The notes: generated from the sequence alone by a model not told the origin. Positions 23,644-33,530 are shown, counted from the stretch's first letter. The stretch: 55,470 bases of DNA from MVRV01 sp964646755 (GCA_964646755.1 CAZYIE010000022.1:1-55470), one strand, 5' to 3'. Made by a program: numbers and translations.

Positions 23644-25734
23644 TTAACCAAGAACAATAGTAGCATCAACAGATACTGCGCCTGCCGCCGTGATAATCAG
23701 CGGATTGATATCAATCTCCCTGATCCGGGGATAGGAAATACCTAATTTGCCAAGCACCATCAGAATGTCCGCCAGTTTTTCTTTATCCACCGCCGGCGTT
23801 CCCCGGAAGCCTTCCAGGAGTTTTTGCCCGCGAAAGCGTCCGATAAGATTTAAAGCATCTTCCCGGGACAGAGGAGCCATGGCAAAAACTGTTTCATTGA
23901 AAACTTCCGCCATAACGCCGCCGATACCCAGCATGACACAAGGCCCCAATATGGGATCACGGATAAGGCCCAAAATAAGCTCAACTTTGCCCGCTATTTG
24001 CTGCTGCATCAGAACCTTACCCTGGCCGTTCATCTTTTCCATTAATCCCGCAAAGATATCCGCTGCGGCCTTCCGGTTCGGAACCCCCAACTGCACAAGC
24101 CCCATTTCGGTTTTGTGGACACCACCGATAACAAGCCCTTTCATCACCAGCGGATACCCGAGACTATCGGCAGCTTTTAAACATTCTTCGATGTTGTTGA
24201 CGAGCTCTTCTTTGACTACCGGAACACCATTGGCCCGCAGAATCTGCTTGGAGACATACTCGTCTTGAGGTCCCAGAGCCGATTCCAGAATTAGAGTTTG
24301 ATCAGGGGATAAAGATGCGCTGGAAGAGGCCTGGGGCTCGGGAACTGGAACATTTATTAATGGTCTGGGACGAAAAACAGTATCCAGACACTCAACCATC
24401 CTGTAAAGCTCCTGAAATACAATAACTCCCGAAGACATTGCTTCCTTCTGCAAGCGAAATGCCTCATCGCGCAACCCCATGAGTAAAATAAAAACCGGTT
24501 TACCTGTACCTCTGGCCTGAGCGGCAACATCGGCAATGTCGAGAGAGATGCTGGCGTTGCCGGGAAAAGTTATCAGCAACGCGGCATCAACTCCGGGATC
24601 GGCAAGCACTGCTTTTAATGACTCATGATAAACATCGACATCAGTTCCCATATTCTTTTCCAGAGCAGGCCAGATATCCACGGGATTAGTCGCCGGCATC
24701 CAGGCGGGAAAGAGTTTCTGCAAATCACTCCTGGTCTGAGCTGATAACGAGGCAACAGACAGAGCCATTTGGTCGATAAAATCAGCGGCAACGATACCCG
24801 ATGCACCACTAAATGTAAGCAGCGCCACCCGCCCGGTTCCGGAAGGACGTTGCGGATAGGCGGCCAGCGAACGGCATATATCCATCATCTGCTTGAAATC
24901 ATTGGCCTCAAAAACGCCGGCCTGGGCAAGAACCGAGGCCAGCACCCGATGATTCGAGGCCAGTGATGCCGTATGACTCATTGCGGCTTCGGCGCCTTTG
25001 GGGCTTTTGCCGCCTTTCAGAACAACTATCGGCTTAGGACATTTGCGGCATAACTCGATAAACCTGCGGCCGGAAGAAATAGATTCCAGATAAAGACCAA
25101 TGACTCCGGTATCCTGATCATTTATCAGATAATCCAAAATATCACTTTCATTCACATCTATTTTATTCCCGATTGAGCAGACCTTGCTCACACCCATAAT
25201 CCCGTTACTCATTATATCAACGAGAAAACTGGCCGACAGCATTCCGCTCTGGACAATCAGGGAAACAGATCCGGGAATAAAGCCCCTTTTTACGGCTGAG
25301 GCATTCATAAAAGAAAATATATTGTTATTTACAGCATCCACTAACCCCATGCAATTAGGGCCCCACAGGCGGATACCGGATTTCCGGGCCAGTTCGGCAA
25401 GCTTTTTCTGTAAAACCTGTCCCTCCGGGCCGGTTTCGGCAAATCCTCCTGATTCAATCATGGCTCCGGGAATTTTCTTAGCGATGCATTCTTCAATAGC
25501 AGACAGCACAAGCCTCGCGGGAACAAAGACGATAGCCAGATCAACTGCGGCAGGAATATCTTGGAGTGCAGAATAACACGTGAGTCCTTCGATATCCTGA
25601 TATTTTGGATTGACAGGATAAATTTCACCTTGAAAACAGGTGAGCAGATTTTTAATAATTGCATTGCCTCCCTTGATCGGATTGGGTGTGGCTCCGACGA
25701 CAGCAACCGATTTTGGCTTAAAGAAAAAATCCAT
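23644..25734 (-). CDS. NDP-forming acyl-CoA synthetase
   Basis: From ATG 25734, with AAAGGAG 5-6 bases upstream, this is a 696-residue fused alpha-beta enzyme. Domains run CoA-binding (about 1-130, SVAVVGATPNP), succinyl-CoA ligase-like (about 140-440) with the phosphorylated His in MSHTASLASNH at about 254, then an ATP-grasp domain (about 480-690). It reversibly links acyl-CoA breakdown to ATP formation. Acetate is the commonest substrate of the family, but other acids are possible. A longer start at 25788 would run into the atp-operon terminator, so 25734 is preferred. It converges with the fatty acid transporter gene, fitting an acid-fermenting or syntrophic metabolism. Confidence 0.9.
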   Translation of the reverse strand: MDFFFKPKSVAVVGATPNPIKGGNAIIKNLLTCFQGEIYPVNPKYQDIEGLTCYSALQDIPAAVDLAIVFVPARLVLSAIEECIAKKIPGAMIESGGFAETGPEGQVLQKKLAELARKSGIRLWGPNCMGLVDAVNNNIFSFMNASAVKRGFIPGSVSLIVQSGMLSASFLVDIMSNGIMGVSKVCSIGNKIDVNESDILDYLINDQDTGVIGLYLESISSGRRFIELCRKCPKPIVVLKGGKSPKGAEAAMSHTASLASNHRVLASVLAQAGVFEANDFKQMMDICRSLAAYPQRPSGTGRVALLTFSGASGIVAADFIDQMALSVASLSAQTRSDLQKLFPAWMPATNPVDIWPALEKNMGTDVDVYHESLKAVLADPGVDAALLITFPGNASISLDIADVAAQARGTGKPVFILLMGLRDEAFRLQKEAMSSGVIVFQELYRMVECLDTVFRPRPLINVPVPEPQASSSASLSPDQTLILESALGPQDEYVSKQILRANGVPVVKEELVNNIEECLKAADSLGYPLVMKGLVIGGVHKTEMGLVQLGVPNRKAAADIFAGLMEKMNGQGKVLMQQQIAGKVELILGLIRDPILGPCVMLGIGGVMAEVFNETVFAMAPLSREDALNLIGRFRGQKLLEGFRGTPAVDKEKLADILMVLGKLGISYPRIREIDINPLIITAAGAVSVDATIVLG

Positions 25735-25771
25735 AAAAACTCCTTTGGCAATGAATCTAGTGGTTATCAAT

Positions 25772-25807
25772 AAAAAAGGGCAACACATTATGCATAATGC
25801 GCTGCCC
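25772..25807 (-). terminator. Terminator of the atp operon
   Basis: On the minus strand a 13-bp stem (GGGCAGCGCATTA, two G-U pairs) closes on the loop TGCA and is followed by TTTTTTATTG. It lies about 25 bases after atpC, and between atpC and the acyl-CoA synthetase start. Confidence 0.92.
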
Positions 25808-25832
25808 CTGGTCTATCCAAATCTGATTTATC

Positions 25833-26237
25833 TTATTTTTCGGCGACGCGAATACGTGTAACTGCCCGGATTAACGCCAGATTTATTTTTTGAAATTCGC
25901 TATTTTCCTTAGCCATCTGAGCCAGGCTTGCTTCTGCTTTTTCTTTTGCTCTTTGGGCTCTGTCTTTATCAATGCCGTCAGATCTTTCGGCGGTCTCAAT
26001 CAGAACGGTGACTTTGTCAGACGTCACTTCCGCAAAACCTGTATTAATGGCATAATAGGTTTTCTTCCCGTCTTTGGTGAAATTCAATTCCCCAATATCG
26101 ACCGAAGTCAACAATGCTTCATGACCACGTAACACGCCAAATTCACCTTCCGTACCGGGAATGGTAACTTCTTCCACGCTTCCGGTAAACGTCATTTTTT
26201 CCGGGGTCACAATTTCCAGTATTAATTCGTCAAACAT
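25833..26237 (-). CDS. atpC: ATP synthase F1 subunit epsilon
   Basis: At 134 residues it has the beta-sandwich N-terminal domain (ELILEIVTPEK, then EVTIPGTEGEFGVL and HEALLTSVDIG) and the two C-terminal helices (about 90-130, AQRAKEKAEASLAQMAK) that can inhibit rotation. It sits in the central stalk of F1. It is the last gene of the operon, 12 bases after atpD, and is followed by a strong terminator. Confidence 0.95.
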   Translation of the reverse strand: MFDELILEIVTPEKMTFTGSVEEVTIPGTEGEFGVLRGHEALLTSVDIGELNFTKDGKKTYYAINTGFAEVTSDKVTVLIETAERSDGIDKDRAQRAKEKAEASLAQMAKENSEFQKINLALIRAVTRIRVAEK

Positions 26238-26249
26238 TTACTTCCTCAC

Positions 26250-27656
26250 TTATTCGGAAAGACGCTTAGCTCTTTCTACTGCTTCTTCGATGCCGCCAAC
26301 CATATAGAATGCCTGTTCCGGCAAATCGTCATGTTTACCATCAAGAATCTCTTTAAACCCACGAACAGTTTCGGCAACCGGGACAAACTTACCTTCTGTT
26401 CCGGTAAATTGCGCCGCAACGAAGAATGGTTGAGAGAGGAAGCGTTGAATTTTTCTGGCACGGCTAACTGTCAGCTTATCTGCTTCGGAGAGTTCATCCA
26501 TACCTAAAATTGAAATAATATCCTGTAAATCTTTATATTTCTGTAGTGTTACCTGCACCCGCCGGGCAACTTGATAATGTTCCAGACCCAAAACGTTAGG
26601 ATCCAAAATACGCGACGTAGAATCGAGCGGATCGACGGCAGGATAAATGCCTAATTCAGCAATGGGCCGGGACAAAACAACTGTTCCGTCAAGATGCGCA
26701 AATGTTGTTGCCGGCGCGGGATCGGTTAAATCGTCGGCTGGCACATACACACACTGAACCGCTGTTATTGAACCTTTTGTTGTTGAAGTAATTCGTTCCT
26801 GCAATTCACCTAAATCCGTAGCTAATGTCGGTTGATAACCAACAGCGGAAGGCATCCGTCCTAAGAGAGCCGAAACTTCTGCTCCTGCTTGCGTGAAACG
26901 GAAAATGTTGTCAACAAATAAGAGCACGTCCTGGCCTTCGACATCACGGAAATATTCCGCTGCGGCCAAACCGGTTAAAGCAACTCTGGCTCGGGCTCCG
27001 GGCGGCTCGGTCATCTGTCCGTAAATCAAGGCTGCTTGCTTGATAACGCCGGATTGTTTCATTTCGAGGTAAAGATCGTTTCCTTCACGTGTCCTTTCAC
27101 CAACACCGGCAAAAACTGAAATACCACCGTGGTGCTGAGCAATATTGTGAATCATTTCCATCATAACGACTGTCTTACCAACGCCGGCGCCACCGAACAT
27201 ACCCATCTTCCCACCACGGGGGAAAGGAACCAGAAGGTCAATAACCTTAACGCCTGTCTCCAGAACGTGAACTGACGTATCCTGCTCCAGAAATGATGGT
27301 GATAGACGATGAATAGGCATACTAGTCTTCGCATTCACCGGTCCGAGGCCATCAACGGGCTTACCGACAACGTTTAAGATTCTGCCTAAGCATTCTTTAC
27401 CTACCGGCACCATGATGGGTGATCCGGTATCCTTGGCAACCATGCCCCGGACAAGTCCGTCTGTAATATCCATCGATATGCAGCGAACAACATTGTCTCC
27501 CATATGCAGTGCAACTTCAACAATCAGGTTATCTTCCTGATCATTGATAGCGGGGTTGGTTATAGTGATTGCATTTAATATGCTGGGCAGTTTTCCCTCT
27601 TCAAAGGCGACGTCCACAACCGGTCCTATAACTTGTACGATCTTTCCTGTATTCAT
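26250..27656 (-). CDS. atpD: ATP synthase F1 subunit beta
   Basis: This 468-residue catalytic subunit has the Walker A GGAGVGKTVVMMEMI near residue 150, GERTREGNDLY, and the Walker B LLFVDNIFRFTQAG. The DELSEED-region lever appears as MDELSEADK near residue 390. It is full-length and highly conserved. The start ATG 27656 follows a GAGGAG ribosome site. It is separated from atpG by 64 bases. Confidence 0.98.
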   Translation of the reverse strand: MNTGKIVQVIGPVVDVAFEEGKLPSILNAITITNPAINDQEDNLIVEVALHMGDNVVRCISMDITDGLVRGMVAKDTGSPIMVPVGKECLGRILNVVGKPVDGLGPVNAKTSMPIHRLSPSFLEQDTSVHVLETGVKVIDLLVPFPRGGKMGMFGGAGVGKTVVMMEMIHNIAQHHGGISVFAGVGERTREGNDLYLEMKQSGVIKQAALIYGQMTEPPGARARVALTGLAAAEYFRDVEGQDVLLFVDNIFRFTQAGAEVSALLGRMPSAVGYQPTLATDLGELQERITSTTKGSITAVQCVYVPADDLTDPAPATTFAHLDGTVVLSRPIAELGIYPAVDPLDSTSRILDPNVLGLEHYQVARRVQVTLQKYKDLQDIISILGMDELSEADKLTVSRARKIQRFLSQPFFVAAQFTGTEGKFVPVAETVRGFKEILDGKHDDLPEQAFYMVGGIEEAVERAKRLSE

Positions 27657-27720
27657 AACTATCTCCTCACCAATAGTCGTATTAACAAATTTTCATCAGC
27701 AGCAAAACGCTGCAAATATT

Positions 27721-28596
27721 TTATCCCTTAGATAAGGCCTCGGTGCCGCCTACAATATCCATCAACTCTGCCGTAATAGCAGCCTGTCTGGCCTTGTTCA
27801 TTTTCAACGACAAGGAACTGATTAGTTCTTCGCAATTACGGGTAGCATTATCCATTGACGCCATCCGCGCTCCGTTTTCACCGGCTGATGTTTCCAGGAG
27901 TGCGCGAAAAACTAAAACATGAACATACATGGGCAGAAGTTTCTGCAATAAAATTTCGTCTGACGGTTCATATTCATAATCCTGCATGTTTTCGGATTCA
28001 ACTTCGACATTTTGTCCGATGGAAGGCAAAGGAAACAACCTGACAACTGTCGGACGCTGGACAGCTACATTGACAAATTGGTTATAAATCAAATAGAGCT
28101 CATCATATTCTTCATTGATAAATGGATTAATCACATCGTCGGCGATGGAAACTGCCAATGTCATGTCAAACTTGCTAAAAACATCAACTCGCTGCGTGAT
28201 CACATTTACTTTCTTCCGAAAAAAATCTCTTCCTTTACGTCCAACATTGATCAGCGCAATTTCTTTGCCTTCTTTTATTTTATCTCGCATGAACCTTTCG
28301 GTTGACTTGATTAAATTGGTATTGAATCCACCGCAAAGACCGCGGTCTGAAGTCATGCAGATTACTCTAATTTTTTTCGGATCACGGACAGCCAACAGAG
28401 GATGGGACATGTTGTCCACGCGTAAGGCCAGAGAGTTGAGCACATCCATAAATTTACCGGCATAAGGGCGGAAATTTTCCATCCTTAATTGCGCTGATTT
28501 AAACTTAGACGCGGCTACCATGTTCATGGCACGCGTAATTTGTTTTGTTTTTTGAACAGCGCCGACTTTTCTTTTTATGTCTTTCAGCGAGGCCAC
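27721..28596 (-). CDS. atpG: ATP synthase F1 subunit gamma
   Basis: This 291-residue rotor subunit has the characteristic N-terminal helix (ASLKDIKRKVGAVQKTKQIT, then AMNMVAASK), the central Rossmann-like domain with SDRGLCGGFN, and the C-terminal helix (ISSLSLKMNKARQAAITAEL, then VGGTEAL). It turns inside the alpha3-beta3 ring and couples the proton motor to catalysis. Gene order between atpA and atpD is standard. Confidence 0.97.
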   Translation of the reverse strand: MASLKDIKRKVGAVQKTKQITRAMNMVAASKFKSAQLRMENFRPYAGKFMDVLNSLALRVDNMSHPLLAVRDPKKIRVICMTSDRGLCGGFNTNLIKSTERFMRDKIKEGKEIALINVGRKGRDFFRKKVNVITQRVDVFSKFDMTLAVSIADDVINPFINEEYDELYLIYNQFVNVAVQRPTVVRLFPLPSIGQNVEVESENMQDYEYEPSDEILLQKLLPMYVHVLVFRALLETSAGENGARMASMDNATRNCEELISSLSLKMNKARQAAITAELMDIVGGTEALSKG

Positions 28597-28631
28597 TACT
28601 AAATTCTCCTCAACTAATTAAATTATTTTAC

Positions 28632-30146
28632 TTATTCAGAAACAAAGACCGAATCAAATTCCGTCATCATTTCTTTCATCTTCTTTTCCAGCTCTGGCGA
28701 TAAAATTTTCTTTTCTTCAATCTCTTTCATTATTGCCGGATGTTTAGCTTCCACGAAGCTCAACAATTGCTCTTCGTAGACACGCACTTTTTCCACTTCA
28801 TATTTATCAATAAAACCTCGAGTTCCCGCAAAAAGCACTACAATCTGTTTGGAAAGAGACATCGGCTGGAACTGCGGTTGTTTCAGTAATTCAACAAGGC
28901 GCACACCGCGATCCAACTGCGCTTGTGTGGACTTATCCAGATCGCTGCCGAACTGAGCAAAGGCCGCCAATTCACGAAATTGCGCCAGATCAAGTTTGAG
29001 AGTTCCGGCAACTTGTTTCATCGCTTTAACCTGCGCCGCACCACCGACTCGGGACACCGACAAACCTACATTAATTGCCGGACGAATACCGGAGAAAAAT
29101 GAACTGGGTTCCAGATAAACCTGACCGTCGGTAATCGAGATAACATTTGTCGGGATATATGCAGAAACGTCGCCGGCTTGGGTCTCAATAACAGGAAGAG
29201 CCGTAAGTGACCCCCCGCCCAGGTCCGGACTCACGCGGCAAGCGCGTTCCAGTAAGCGGGAATGGTTATAAAAAATATCACCGGGAAAAGCTTCACGTCC
29301 AGGAGGACGGCGCAGCAGAAGTGATATCTGCCGGTAGGCAACAGCCTGCTTGGAAAGATCGTCGTAAATAATTAATGCGTCCTGACTTTTATCGCGGAAA
29401 TACTCGCCGATAGAACAACCGGCATAAGCAGCGACATACTGAAGAGTTGCCGGATCACTGGCGCAACCGGCCACAACGCAGGTATAGGACATAGCATCAT
29501 GCTTCTTCAAATTTTCCACAACCTGGGCAACGGTTGATTTTTTCTGCCCTATGGCAACGTAGATGCATTTAACCCCAGTATCCTTTTGTCGAATAATTGC
29601 ATCAACACAAATTGCCGTTTTACCGATTTGACGGTCACCAATAATCAATTCACGCTGACCGCGACCAATTGGCGTCATGGCATCAATTGCTTTTAAGCCC
29701 GTGTACAGTGGTTCATTAACCGGTTGACGTTGAATAACGCCCGGGGCGACCATTTCAATACGCCGATACTCATTGGTTTCAATCGGGCCTTTCCCATCCA
29801 GGGGCTTTCCTGTTGCATCAATGACACGGCCAAGCAATCCTTCACCAACCGGCACTTGTGCAATTTTACCCGTTCTCTTAACAATGTCGCCTTCCTTGAT
29901 GTGTGTAACTTCACCCAGAACAGCAACACCGACGTTATCGGCTTCCAGATTGAGAACCATTCCTAAAATGCCACCCGGGAATTCCAGAAGCTCCATGGCC
30001 ATTGCATTCTGCACACCGTAAACTCTGGCAATACCGTCGCCGACGGACAAGACAGTTCCGGTCTCGCTTATATCCAGCTTTTTTTCATAGCTTTTAATTT
30101 GCTCAGAAATGATTTGACTGATTTCTTCCGCCTTAATTGTTTCCAT
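28632..30146 (-). CDS. atpA: ATP synthase F1 subunit alpha
   Basis: This 504-residue non-catalytic nucleotide-binding subunit has the P-loop GDRQIGKTAICVD near residue 170 and the region LLRRPPGREAFPGDIFYNHS, containing the motif around the arginine finger. Ile replaces the more frequent Thr in GDRQTGKT, which is tolerated elsewhere. It starts 3 bases after atpH ends. Confidence 0.98.
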   Translation of the reverse strand: METIKAEEISQIISEQIKSYEKKLDISETGTVLSVGDGIARVYGVQNAMAMELLEFPGGILGMVLNLEADNVGVAVLGEVTHIKEGDIVKRTGKIAQVPVGEGLLGRVIDATGKPLDGKGPIETNEYRRIEMVAPGVIQRQPVNEPLYTGLKAIDAMTPIGRGQRELIIGDRQIGKTAICVDAIIRQKDTGVKCIYVAIGQKKSTVAQVVENLKKHDAMSYTCVVAGCASDPATLQYVAAYAGCSIGEYFRDKSQDALIIYDDLSKQAVAYRQISLLLRRPPGREAFPGDIFYNHSRLLERACRVSPDLGGGSLTALPVIETQAGDVSAYIPTNVISITDGQVYLEPSSFFSGIRPAINVGLSVSRVGGAAQVKAMKQVAGTLKLDLAQFRELAAFAQFGSDLDKSTQAQLDRGVRLVELLKQPQFQPMSLSKQIVVLFAGTRGFIDKYEVEKVRVYEEQLLSFVEAKHPAIMKEIEEKKILSPELEKKMKEMMTEFDSVFVSE

Positions 30147-30149
30147 GCC

Positions 30150-30692
30150 TTATCTTGCCTCCCCTAAGAGATTCCTCATGTTGTTCAATTGATTTTTGAT
30201 ACTGCCATCGTAAAGTGTATCGCCAACCCCTATAACTATTCCTCCCAAAAGGGCGGGGTCTTTTTCCACAGTCATTTCTACCCTTCGGCCAGTTAATTTT
30301 TCCAAACTGGAGCTGATATAAGCTTGCATTTCGGCAGAAAGAGGAAAAGCAGTTTTTAAATTGACACTTACTTTTTTCAGTGCTTCATCCATCATTTGCC
30401 TGTAACATATAGTAATGTCAGGTAATACTTCAATTCTTTTTTTATCGACCAGCAGCTTCAAAAAATTTATTGTCATGGCCGAAAGCTGAAGTCTGCTGAT
30501 AAGCTTTTCCACAACATTTTTTTTAACTGCCTGTTCAAAAACTGGATTGGCTAAAAATTCACGCAAATCTTTATCCTGATTAATAAAGGAAGAAAATTGC
30601 GCAAGTTCATCATAATAGTTCTCGAGCTTTTTTTCTTCTGCCGCAATATCAAAAAAAGCGCGCGCATAACGTTTGGAAATATTGCTGATCAA
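30150..30692 (-). CDS. atpH: ATP synthase F1 subunit delta
   Basis: This 180-residue peripheral-stalk subunit starts ISKRYARAFFDIA and has the OSCP-type helical N-domain and the C-terminal block with DPALLGGIVIGVGDTLYDGS. It ties the b stalk to the top of F1. Its start overlaps the atpF stop by 4 bases (ATGA). Confidence 0.95.
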   Translation of the reverse strand: MISNISKRYARAFFDIAAEEKKLENYYDELAQFSSFINQDKDLREFLANPVFEQAVKKNVVEKLISRLQLSAMTINFLKLLVDKKRIEVLPDITICYRQMMDEALKKVSVNLKTAFPLSAEMQAYISSSLEKLTGRRVEMTVEKDPALLGGIVIGVGDTLYDGSIKNQLNNMRNLLGEAR

Positions 30693-31279
30693 TTTTTATT
30701 CACCGCCTTTTCCATGTATTCCCGGACTATCGTCTCGTGATCCTGCACGGTAATGTTTCTTTTTAAAATTTCTTCAGCCATTTGAACGGAAAGTTTTACT
30801 GCCTCCGCACGCAATTGGTCAGATGCTTTCTTTAATTCCTGTTCAGTGCGCAAATGGGAATCTTCTTTAATTTTCTTGGCAACTTTTTCTGCATCTGCAA
30901 TAATCTTTTGTTTTTCGACAACACCCTGAGCTTTAATCATCTCGAAGATACCGTCGATCTCCGCCGAAGCTTTATCTATTTTTTCCGAATACTCCCTAAA
31001 TTTTGCTTCCGCTTCGGTTTTTTGTCGAGCTGATTTTTCCAGAGAATCTTTAATATCCCGACGACGCCCGACAAAGAATTCTTTTATTTTTGCCGCCAGC
31101 AGCCAATAGAGAAAGCCTACGAGGACTACAAAATCAAACGTCTTCCAGAAAAATTCAACCCATTGCTTCCCGTCATGGCCGCCCTCTCCACCGCCGGAAG
31201 CATAAGCAATTGAGGCCTGAAGCAGAAACAAGGCTAAAAACAATAACGGTAGGCTTGCTGATTTAAAGAAATTTTTCAT
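30689..31279 (-). CDS. atpF: ATP synthase Fo subunit b
   Basis: At 196 residues it is longer than a typical b. A hydrophobic, signal-peptide-like N-terminus (about 8-28, ending SIAYASGG) comes before the usual membrane segment (about 48-66, FDFVVLVGFLYWLLAAK). A long charged coiled coil follows, ending in EEILKRNITVQDHETIV. The extra N-terminal hydrophobic segment is common in deltaproteobacterial b subunits. It forms the stator stalk together with the b' subunit, and overlaps both neighbours by 4 bases. Confidence 0.93.
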   Translation of the reverse strand: MKNFFKSASLPLLFLALFLLQASIAYASGGGEGGHDGKQWVEFFWKTFDFVVLVGFLYWLLAAKIKEFFVGRRRDIKDSLEKSARQKTEAEAKFREYSEKIDKASAEIDGIFEMIKAQGVVEKQKIIADAEKVAKKIKEDSHLRTEQELKKASDQLRAEAVKLSVQMAEEILKRNITVQDHETIVREYMEKAVNKN

Positions 31280-31710
31280 TGAACAGACCTCCCCATCACC
31301 TTCTGCGCAATCTCTAAAGACAACTTCCGGGATTGACTGTCCAGTGCTTGGCGAGCAGTCTGGATTTCTTTATCCATTTTTTGCTGAAATTCCTGCATCA
31401 TTAGCGGAATTTCATTACGCACAGCATCGATAATCTTTTTGGCTTGATCCGCCCCCTCTTTAATGATTTCTTTTTTCAACTCGGAGGCGTTTGATTTGGC
31501 CAGCTTCAGCTTTTCCTCATATTCAGCGGCTCTTTTATCGACAGATTCATTAAACAGCTTGATTTCGCTTTCCAACTCATCAAGTTGTTTCTTGCGGCGT
31601 TCAATTATGGAAAGGAGAGGTTTATAGAGCAGGACATTGAGAATATAAATTAAAGCCAAAAAAGTAATCATCTGGATAAAAATTGTATAATCGGGGATAA
31701 CGCTAACCAC
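31276..31710 (-). CDS. atpF': ATP synthase Fo subunit b' (second b subunit)
   Basis: This 144-residue protein has one N-terminal membrane helix (about 7-27, YTIFIQMITFLALIYILNVL), the motif LLYKPLLSIIERRKKQ, then a coiled coil to the end. Two dissimilar b subunits forming a b-b' stalk are the rule in this group of bacteria. It is the first gene of the F1 operon. Subunits a (atpB) and c (atpE) do not precede it, so they must be encoded elsewhere. The start context is weak but conserved in position. Confidence 0.9.
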   Translation of the reverse strand: MVSVIPDYTIFIQMITFLALIYILNVLLYKPLLSIIERRKKQLDELESEIKLFNESVDKRAAEYEEKLKLAKSNASELKKEIIKEGADQAKKIIDAVRNEIPLMMQEFQQKMDKEIQTARQALDSQSRKLSLEIAQKVMGRSVQ

Positions 31711-31844
31711 GGCTTACCTCACATCATTTTGCGTACTCGTTGATTTTGACCCTCGTATGAATATATTTTTTACTGTTCTTATCGCAACATGTTTTAATCT
31801 TGAAGCATCAGGAAATGCCGCCGCATCCACTAAAAACCGCGCGT

Positions 31845-31873
31845 TACTAATCATAACCCATTTTGCTTGTCAA
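31845..31873 (-). promoter_or_regulatory. Possible promoter of the atp operon
   Basis: On the minus strand a perfect TTGACA (31868-31873) is followed after 17 bases by TTAGTA (31845-31850), a poor -10. The leader to atpF' would be about 130 bases. Transcription from the shape operon upstream is also possible because I see no strong terminator between. Confidence 0.35.
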
Positions 31874-31962
31874 GCTTTTTTCTGACCGGCAGTCTATTTT
31901 TTTTAAATTATCAATATTACCAATACTAACGGCACGTTGAAAGTAAATGGAAAGCCATAAAA

Positions 31963-32340
31963 TCAAACTGCTTCGGCAACCGTAATTTCTCCCCCTGTTG
32001 CTTCCGACATATGCGATCTCCCCTCGAAGAGAGCACCTTCCTCCATAATAAATACGGGCGTTCGGACATCACCATAAAACTTACCGGTGGAATGGATGTT
32101 AATTTTTTCTTTGACATCAATGTTTCCCTGAACATCGCCACCAATGTAAACACTGTTAACGGCAATATTAGCTTTCACCAGGGCTCCTTCGCCAATAACC
32201 AGCGAACCCTGCCCATAAACCTCACCCTGAAAATCGCCATCAATCCGAACAGCACCGTTAAAAATAAGTTTACCGATAAACTCGGCTCCTTTGCCTAAAA
32301 AAGCTCGAACTTCTTCAACGTCTTTCTTTTTCTCCCACAT
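31963..32340 (-). CDS. Bactofilin (polymer-forming cytoskeletal protein)
   Basis: This 125-residue protein is almost all bactofilin domain (about 14-110). Its repeating hydrophobic/glycine pattern (FNGAVRIDGDFQGEVYG, LVIGEGALVKANI, VYIGGDVQGNI) folds into a right-handed beta-helix that polymerises without nucleotide. Short polar ends flank the domain, as usual. It probably makes scaffold patches that guide cell-wall synthesis. It follows rodA by 29 bases at the end of the mre/mrd operon, which supports a cell-shape role. Confidence 0.92.
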   Translation of the reverse strand: MWEKKKDVEEVRAFLGKGAEFIGKLIFNGAVRIDGDFQGEVYGQGSLVIGEGALVKANIAVNSVYIGGDVQGNIDVKEKINIHSTGKFYGDVRTPVFIMEEGALFEGRSHMSEATGGEITVAEAV

Positions 32341-32369
32341 ATGCTTCTCCTTGCGGCTGAATAAATATT

Positions 32370-33518
32370 TTATCGTTGTAAAATTAGTCTGCGCACACTC
32401 ACATTCATCAACAATCCAATTGCCGTCAATAAAACAATCATCGCGGAACCGCCATAACTCAAAAAGGGCAGTGGAATACCAACAACCGGCAGTATTCCCA
32501 AAACCATTCCGGCATTAATAAAAACTTCCCAGGAGATCAGGGCAGTTATTCCAAATGCTATTAATGTGCCTAATAAATCTCTGGAATGCAAGGCAATTTT
32601 CAATCCCCAGAAGATCAACGACATAAACAGGATAAACAAAAACAATGCGCCGACAAAACCCCATTCTTCGGCAAAAACGGAGAAAACAAAATCAGTCTGC
32701 TGTTCCGGCAAAAACTTCAACTGTGTCTGGGAACCTTTTAAAAATCCTTTACCAAAAATCCCCCCCGACCCGACAGCAATCATTGATTGAATGATATGAT
32801 AGCCTGTACCCAAAGGGTCGTTCTCGGGATTAAGAAAAGTAATTAATCGATTTCTCTGGTAATCTTTCAGAAAATACCACCCCAGCGGCATAAACATTAA
32901 ACCTCCAGCGAAAACAATAGCAACTGATTTCCAGTTCACGCCAATAAAAAAAACAATGGATGCAAAAACGATTATTAAAATTAAGGCCGTACCTAGGTCA
33001 GGTTGCTTTAGAATCAACAAAAAAGGCACCATAACCATTAAAAAAGGGATGAAAAGTTCTTTTAAGGTGTAAGGTTCATTGGATTTATGATCATCAAAAT
33101 ACCGCGCTAATGCCAAAATTATCGTCAGCTTCATCAATTCCGAAGGCTGAAATGAAAAGCTGCCGAGAGCAATCCAGCGCTGCGAACCATTAGCCGTATA
33201 ACCGTAAAGGAAAACAACCACCAGAAGAGCAACGGAGATACCATAAATTACATAAGCACCTTCACTGATTACACGGTAATCAATCAGAAAAACAATCATC
33301 ATGAAAAATGAACCCATTAAAACCCATTGGACCTGTTTGAAATAAAGAGGAATTTGCTTCTCGTTCAGACTGAAAACGGCGGAGTAGATGTTTATAATGC
33401 CGATCGCACAGATACCGAGCACAAGCGCCAGAAGCGTCCAGTCAAAATATTGAAAAATACGGCGATCAAATTTAAAAAAAAGCATAATCCACCTGAAAAT
33501 ATTTTTAATTACCGGCAA
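32370..33518 (-). CDS. rodA: Rod shape-determining protein RodA (SEDS glycosyltransferase)
   Basis: This 382-residue protein has about ten transmembrane helices and belongs to the SEDS family. It polymerises lipid II into glycan strands for lateral wall growth with PBP2. The signature GTGYHIIQSMIAVGSGGIFGKG and the later FLPEQQTDFVFSVFAEE and PLPFLSYGGSAM are intact. An internal ATG 10 codons in (MLFFKFDRR) is a possible start. It lies 12 bases after mrdA. Confidence 0.96.
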   Translation of the reverse strand: MPVIKNIFRWIMLFFKFDRRIFQYFDWTLLALVLGICAIGIINIYSAVFSLNEKQIPLYFKQVQWVLMGSFFMMIVFLIDYRVISEGAYVIYGISVALLVVVFLYGYTANGSQRWIALGSFSFQPSELMKLTIILALARYFDDHKSNEPYTLKELFIPFLMVMVPFLLILKQPDLGTALILIIVFASIVFFIGVNWKSVAIVFAGGLMFMPLGWYFLKDYQRNRLITFLNPENDPLGTGYHIIQSMIAVGSGGIFGKGFLKGSQTQLKFLPEQQTDFVFSVFAEEWGFVGALFLFILFMSLIFWGLKIALHSRDLLGTLIAFGITALISWEVFINAGMVLGILPVVGIPLPFLSYGGSAMIVLLTAIGLLMNVSVRRLILQR

Positions 33519-33530
33519 TCGGCGTTGCGA

